Part shown: piece by piece, positions 61,404-64,000 of the stretch
Numbering within the stretch: position 1 is the first letter of the stretch
Layout: the number at the start of each line of letters is the position of its first letter
Assembly: GCA_913061145.1 (NCBI GenBank)
Contig: CAJXUQ010000002.1
Coordinates: 186,001 to 250,000 of the forward strand
Source: an uncultured Haliea sp.
GTDB lineage: Bacteria > Pseudomonadota > Gammaproteobacteria > Pseudomonadales > Halieaceae
DNA length: 64,000 nucleotides
Reading direction: 5' to 3'
Position numbers and translations under genes: made by a program
The notes under the pieces: generated by a model
The model's input: only the letters and a program-made list of their open reading frames with translations
Told to the model about the DNA's origin: nothing
The model's database searches: none

Positions 61404-61451
61404 CTGCGCTTTCCGGTACACTGTGCGGCCCGCTGACATCCGGACTGTTGC

Positions 61452-63719
61452 ATGCCAAGGCCCGCGCCAACATCACCTGCCTCCCCACTGCAGCCGGCCA
61501 CGGCCAACCGGCAGTGGTTCGCCACCTGTCCCAAGGGCATGGAAGGGCTGCTGCGCGACGAGATGCTCGCCCTTGGAGCCAGCAGCGCGCGGGAAACCGT
61601 CGCCGGCGTGTATTTCGATGGCCCCCTCGCCATGGGCTATAGGGCCTGCCTCTGGTCGCGGCTGGCCAACCGCGTGCTCTTGCCGCTGGGGAAGTTCGAC
61701 GCCGGTGATGCCGATGCGCTGTACCGCGGCATGCATGCGCTGAACTGGCGTGACGTCTTCTCTCCTGAGCAGACATTCAGCATCGACTTCACCGGTGAAA
61801 ACGCACAGATCCGAAACACCCAGTTTGGCGCCCAGCGCTGTAAAGATGCCATTGTTGACTGGTTTACAGAGCAGGGCCTCGAGCGCCCCTCGGTAGACCG
61901 GCGCAATCCGGATCTGCGCTTCAATGTGCGGCTGTCACGGCATGGCGCGTTGCTGGCGCTGGACATGTCGGGAGGTAGCTTGCACCGGCGCAACTACCGC
62001 CTGCAGGCCGGGGCAGCGCCCCTCAAGGAGAACCTTGCCGCGGCGATTCTGCTGCGTGCGGACTGGCCGGGGATGGCAGCGCGTGGGGGCGCCCTGATTG
62101 ACCCCATGTGCGGGTCCGGGACCCTGCTGCTGGAAGCGGCCATGATGGCGGCGGATATTGCCCCCGGGCTCGGCCGCGAGCGCTTCGGGTTCGAGCGCTG
62201 GCACGGTCACAATGCGGCCCAGTGGCAGGCCTTGCTGGCAGACGCGCAAGGCCGGGCGCAGCGCGGCAGGCAGGCGCAGCTACCGGAGATGCGTGGCTAT
62301 GATGCCGACGCCGCGGTGGTGCGGCGTGCGCAGGAGAACATCGCGCGCGCCGGCTTGCAGGACGCGGTGCGGGTCAGCTGCCGGCCGCTGGCAGAATTGA
62401 GCAAACCCACGCATCGGCCGCTGCCCCAGGGCCTCATCGTCTGCAACCCACCCTATGGCGAGCGCCTGGGCGATCGCGATAGCCTGCCTTATCTGTATCG
62501 AGAGCTTGGCGAAACACTGGCGCGCGAGTTCAAGGGCTGGCAGGCCGCGATTTTTACCGGCGACAAGGCGCTGGGACGCGCCACCGGGCTGCGCAGTCAC
62601 AAGCAATACACGCTCTGGAACGGCGCCCTGGAGGCCTGCCTGTTGCTGTTCGATCTCACCGATAACCGGGTCAGCGACCGGCCCCCGGTGGCGCCGGGCG
62701 GTGCGGATGTCGTCTCCCGCGCCGGCGAACAGGGTGGTGAACTGTCACCCGGTGCGGCGATGTTTGCCAACCGCCTGCGCAAGAATCGTCGCCGCCTCGC
62801 CGCCTGGGTGAAGCGGGAGGGTATCGAATGCTATCGGCTGTACGACGCGGATATGCCGGAGTACGCCGTCGCGGTCGACCTCTACGGCACGCGAGTTCAC
62901 GTCGCTGAGTATCAGGCCCCGGCTGGTGTAGACCCGCAGGCAGCCGCCACCCGCCTGGACGAGATCAGAGCCGCACTACCCCAGGCACTGGGCGTTGCAG
63001 CCGCCGACGTCGCCTACAAAGTGCGCCAGCGGCAGCGCGGGGATGAACAATACCGGAAGCAGGGCACCGACGGAGAGCTCCTGACCGTGCGCGAGGGGGC
63101 CGCGCGGCTGCTCGTCAACCTGCACGACTACCTGGACACCGGCCTTTTTCTGGACCACCGACCGCTGCGGCTGCGGCTGGGCAAGGAGGCTGCGGGGCGC
63201 GACTTCCTCAATCTGTTCTGTTACACCGGCACGGCCACCGTGCATGCGGCCCTGGGGGGCGCCCGCAGCACCACCAGTGTAGACCTGTCAAATACCTACC
63301 TGGCCTGGTTGCGCAAAAACCTGGCGCAGAATGGACTGGACGAGAGCCGCAATCACATCGTGCGTGCCGATTGCCTGTCCTGGTTGCAGGAAAGCACGCA
63401 GCGCTATGACCTGATTCTGCTGGACCCGCCGTCTTTTTCCAATTCACGGAAAGTGGAGGGAAGTTTTGATGTACAGCGGGACCACGGTGATTTGGTCAGG
63501 GCGGCGCTCGCCCGCTTGCGCTCCGGGGGCGTGCTGTATTTCTCCAACAACCGCCGGGGCTTTCGCCTGGATCCGGAACTGGTCAGCAGTTACCACTGTG
63601 AAGATATCAGCCGGGCGACACTGGACCCCGATTTTCAGCGCAACCCTAAAATCCACCGATGCTGGCGGATCACGCAGCCGAGCTCCGAGAAGCCAGCGAG
63701 CCCGTGGGTCCGCCGGTAA
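61452..63719 (+). CDS. rlmL: Bifunctional 23S rRNA methyltransferase RlmKL
   Basis: The 755-residue protein fuses two MTases that act on 23S rRNA: RlmL (m2G2445) and RlmK (m7G2069). The N-terminal part has a THUMP-like region and the RlmL SAM/catalytic motifs Asp217-PMCGSGTLL and Asn332-PPYGER. The C-terminal RlmK part has NLFCYTGTATVHAALGGA and Asp658-PPSFSNS. This matches E. coli RlmKL in length and layout. The N-terminal 20 residues are a Pro-rich extension of uncertain start. Confidence 0.95.
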   Translation: MPRPAPTSPASPLQPATANRQWFATCPKGMEGLLRDEMLALGASSARETVAGVYFDGPLAMGYRACLWSRLANRVLLPLGKFDAGDADALYRGMHALNWRDVFSPEQTFSIDFTGENAQIRNTQFGAQRCKDAIVDWFTEQGLERPSVDRRNPDLRFNVRLSRHGALLALDMSGGSLHRRNYRLQAGAAPLKENLAAAILLRADWPGMAARGGALIDPMCGSGTLLLEAAMMAADIAPGLGRERFGFERWHGHNAAQWQALLADAQGRAQRGRQAQLPEMRGYDADAAVVRRAQENIARAGLQDAVRVSCRPLAELSKPTHRPLPQGLIVCNPPYGERLGDRDSLPYLYRELGETLAREFKGWQAAIFTGDKALGRATGLRSHKQYTLWNGALEACLLLFDLTDNRVSDRPPVAPGGADVVSRAGEQGGELSPGAAMFANRLRKNRRRLAAWVKREGIECYRLYDADMPEYAVAVDLYGTRVHVAEYQAPAGVDPQAAATRLDEIRAALPQALGVAAADVAYKVRQRQRGDEQYRKQGTDGELLTVREGAARLLVNLHDYLDTGLFLDHRPLRLRLGKEAAGRDFLNLFCYTGTATVHAALGGARSTTSVDLSNTYLAWLRKNLAQNGLDESRNHIVRADCLSWLQESTQRYDLILLDPPSFSNSRKVEGSFDVQRDHGDLVRAALARLRSGGVLYFSNNRRGFRLDPELVSSYHCEDISRATLDPDFQRNPKIHRCWRITQPSSEKPASPWVRR

Positions 63720-64000
63720 GTGTCTGCAAACACGGCAGATTTTTTTGTCCACACTTATTGACACCGACCAAACCGTTTGGTACTGGAGGTTTCATTAATA
63801 GAATGTGCTTTATATATATAAAATAACTACATGAAAAATATGAAAAAAATCTATATCCAAGCGGGCGGCGAGGTGCTGCGACGGAAAAGAGTAGGTTGGT
63901 GCCGAAACGGAATGTCCCCAGACTTATCCACAGGCCGTTCTGTGGATAAGCTGTGTTTGGTGCCGGCAGGCGGGCGCTTCCGCATGTGCGGTAGCCGCAA
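63720..64000. other. Gene-free AT-rich end with DnaA-box-like repeats
   Basis: This 281-base stretch has no open gene. TTGTCCACA at 63745-63753 differs from the DnaA box at one position. An AT-rich tract lies at about 63786-63855. A perfect inverted pair follows, CTTATCCACAG (63923-63933) and CTGTGGATAAG (63940-63950), containing TTATCCACA and TGTGGATAA. The flanking gene to the right is outside the window. Confidence 0.6.
63923..63950. repeat. Perfect 11-bp inverted repeat made of two DnaA boxes
   Basis: CTTATCCACAG and CTGTGGATAAG, separated by six bases, each contain a consensus DnaA box in opposite orientation. It may be a DnaA-binding element near a promoter or an origin-like locus. Confidence 0.6.

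Noticed and set aside
1-64000. CRISPR array, complete insertion sequence or rRNA operon
   Set aside because: No regularly spaced repeat-spacer series, transposase-like frame with terminal inverted repeats, or rRNA sequence was seen.

Overview
The window is about 64 kb of GC-rich chromosome. Gene content suggests a marine gammaproteobacterium, and my best guess is the OM60/NOR5 (Halieaceae) neighbourhood. The reasons are glnS-cysS-folD beside a tRNA cluster, TamAB, a Braun/OprI-type lipoprotein, PutA with a divergent Lrp-type regulator, RlmKL, and many acyl-CoA enzymes. Taxonomy is inferred; there is no rRNA in the window.

Layout. (1) 1-3673: glnS (3' end), cysS, folD on the opposite strand, then tRNA-Pro(TGG), tRNA-His(GTG) and tRNA-Arg(TCT). 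(2) 3627-12818: a 9.14 kb integrative element in the tRNA-Arg 3' end, bounded by a 48-bp perfect direct repeat. It has a tyrosine integrase, an excisionase-like HTH protein, small proteins, a winged-helix protein beside an iteron array (likely the replication module), an HK97-type major capsid protein and portal, and an AT-rich HigBA-like toxin-antitoxin pair with a third gene. I see no terminase, protease or tail genes, so it looks like a very small capsid-encoding phage satellite. (3) 13023-19933: a polysaccharide cluster (UDP-glucuronate decarboxylase, GT2, WecG-type transferase, polyprenyl-phosphate sugar transferase, two large membrane proteins). (4) 20097-25271: alpha/beta hydrolase and PlsC, a PLP decarboxylase, dienelactone hydrolase and maleylacetoacetate isomerase. 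(5) 25307-33110: a fatty/hydroxy-acid catabolism block. A thiolase-like protein, APH-type kinase, DUF6285 protein and acyl-CoA dehydrogenase resemble the levulinate LvaABC module; a thiolase and a FadB-like multifunctional enzyme follow. (6) 33194-35962: three L,D-transpeptidases around one Lpp/OprI-like lipoprotein. (7) 35985-43107: putA, an Lrp-type regulator, an asparaginase-domain protein, polyphosphate:AMP phosphotransferase and a methyltransferase. (8) 43125-50385: tamA-tamB, an OmpA-like lipoprotein and a membrane metal-dependent hydrolase. (9) 50353-58787: class V aminotransferase, ppdK, two luciferase-like oxidoreductases and an acyl-CoA dehydrogenase pair. (10) 58857-63719: two lipoproteins, an XRE-type protein and rlmKL, then a gene-free AT-rich stretch with DnaA-box-like sequences.

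The chromosomal genes are mostly tight operons with 1-4 base ATGA/GTGA overlaps. The satellite genes are similarly coupled. The toxin-antitoxin trio stands apart by its higher A+T content and opposite strand, as expected of cargo acquired separately.
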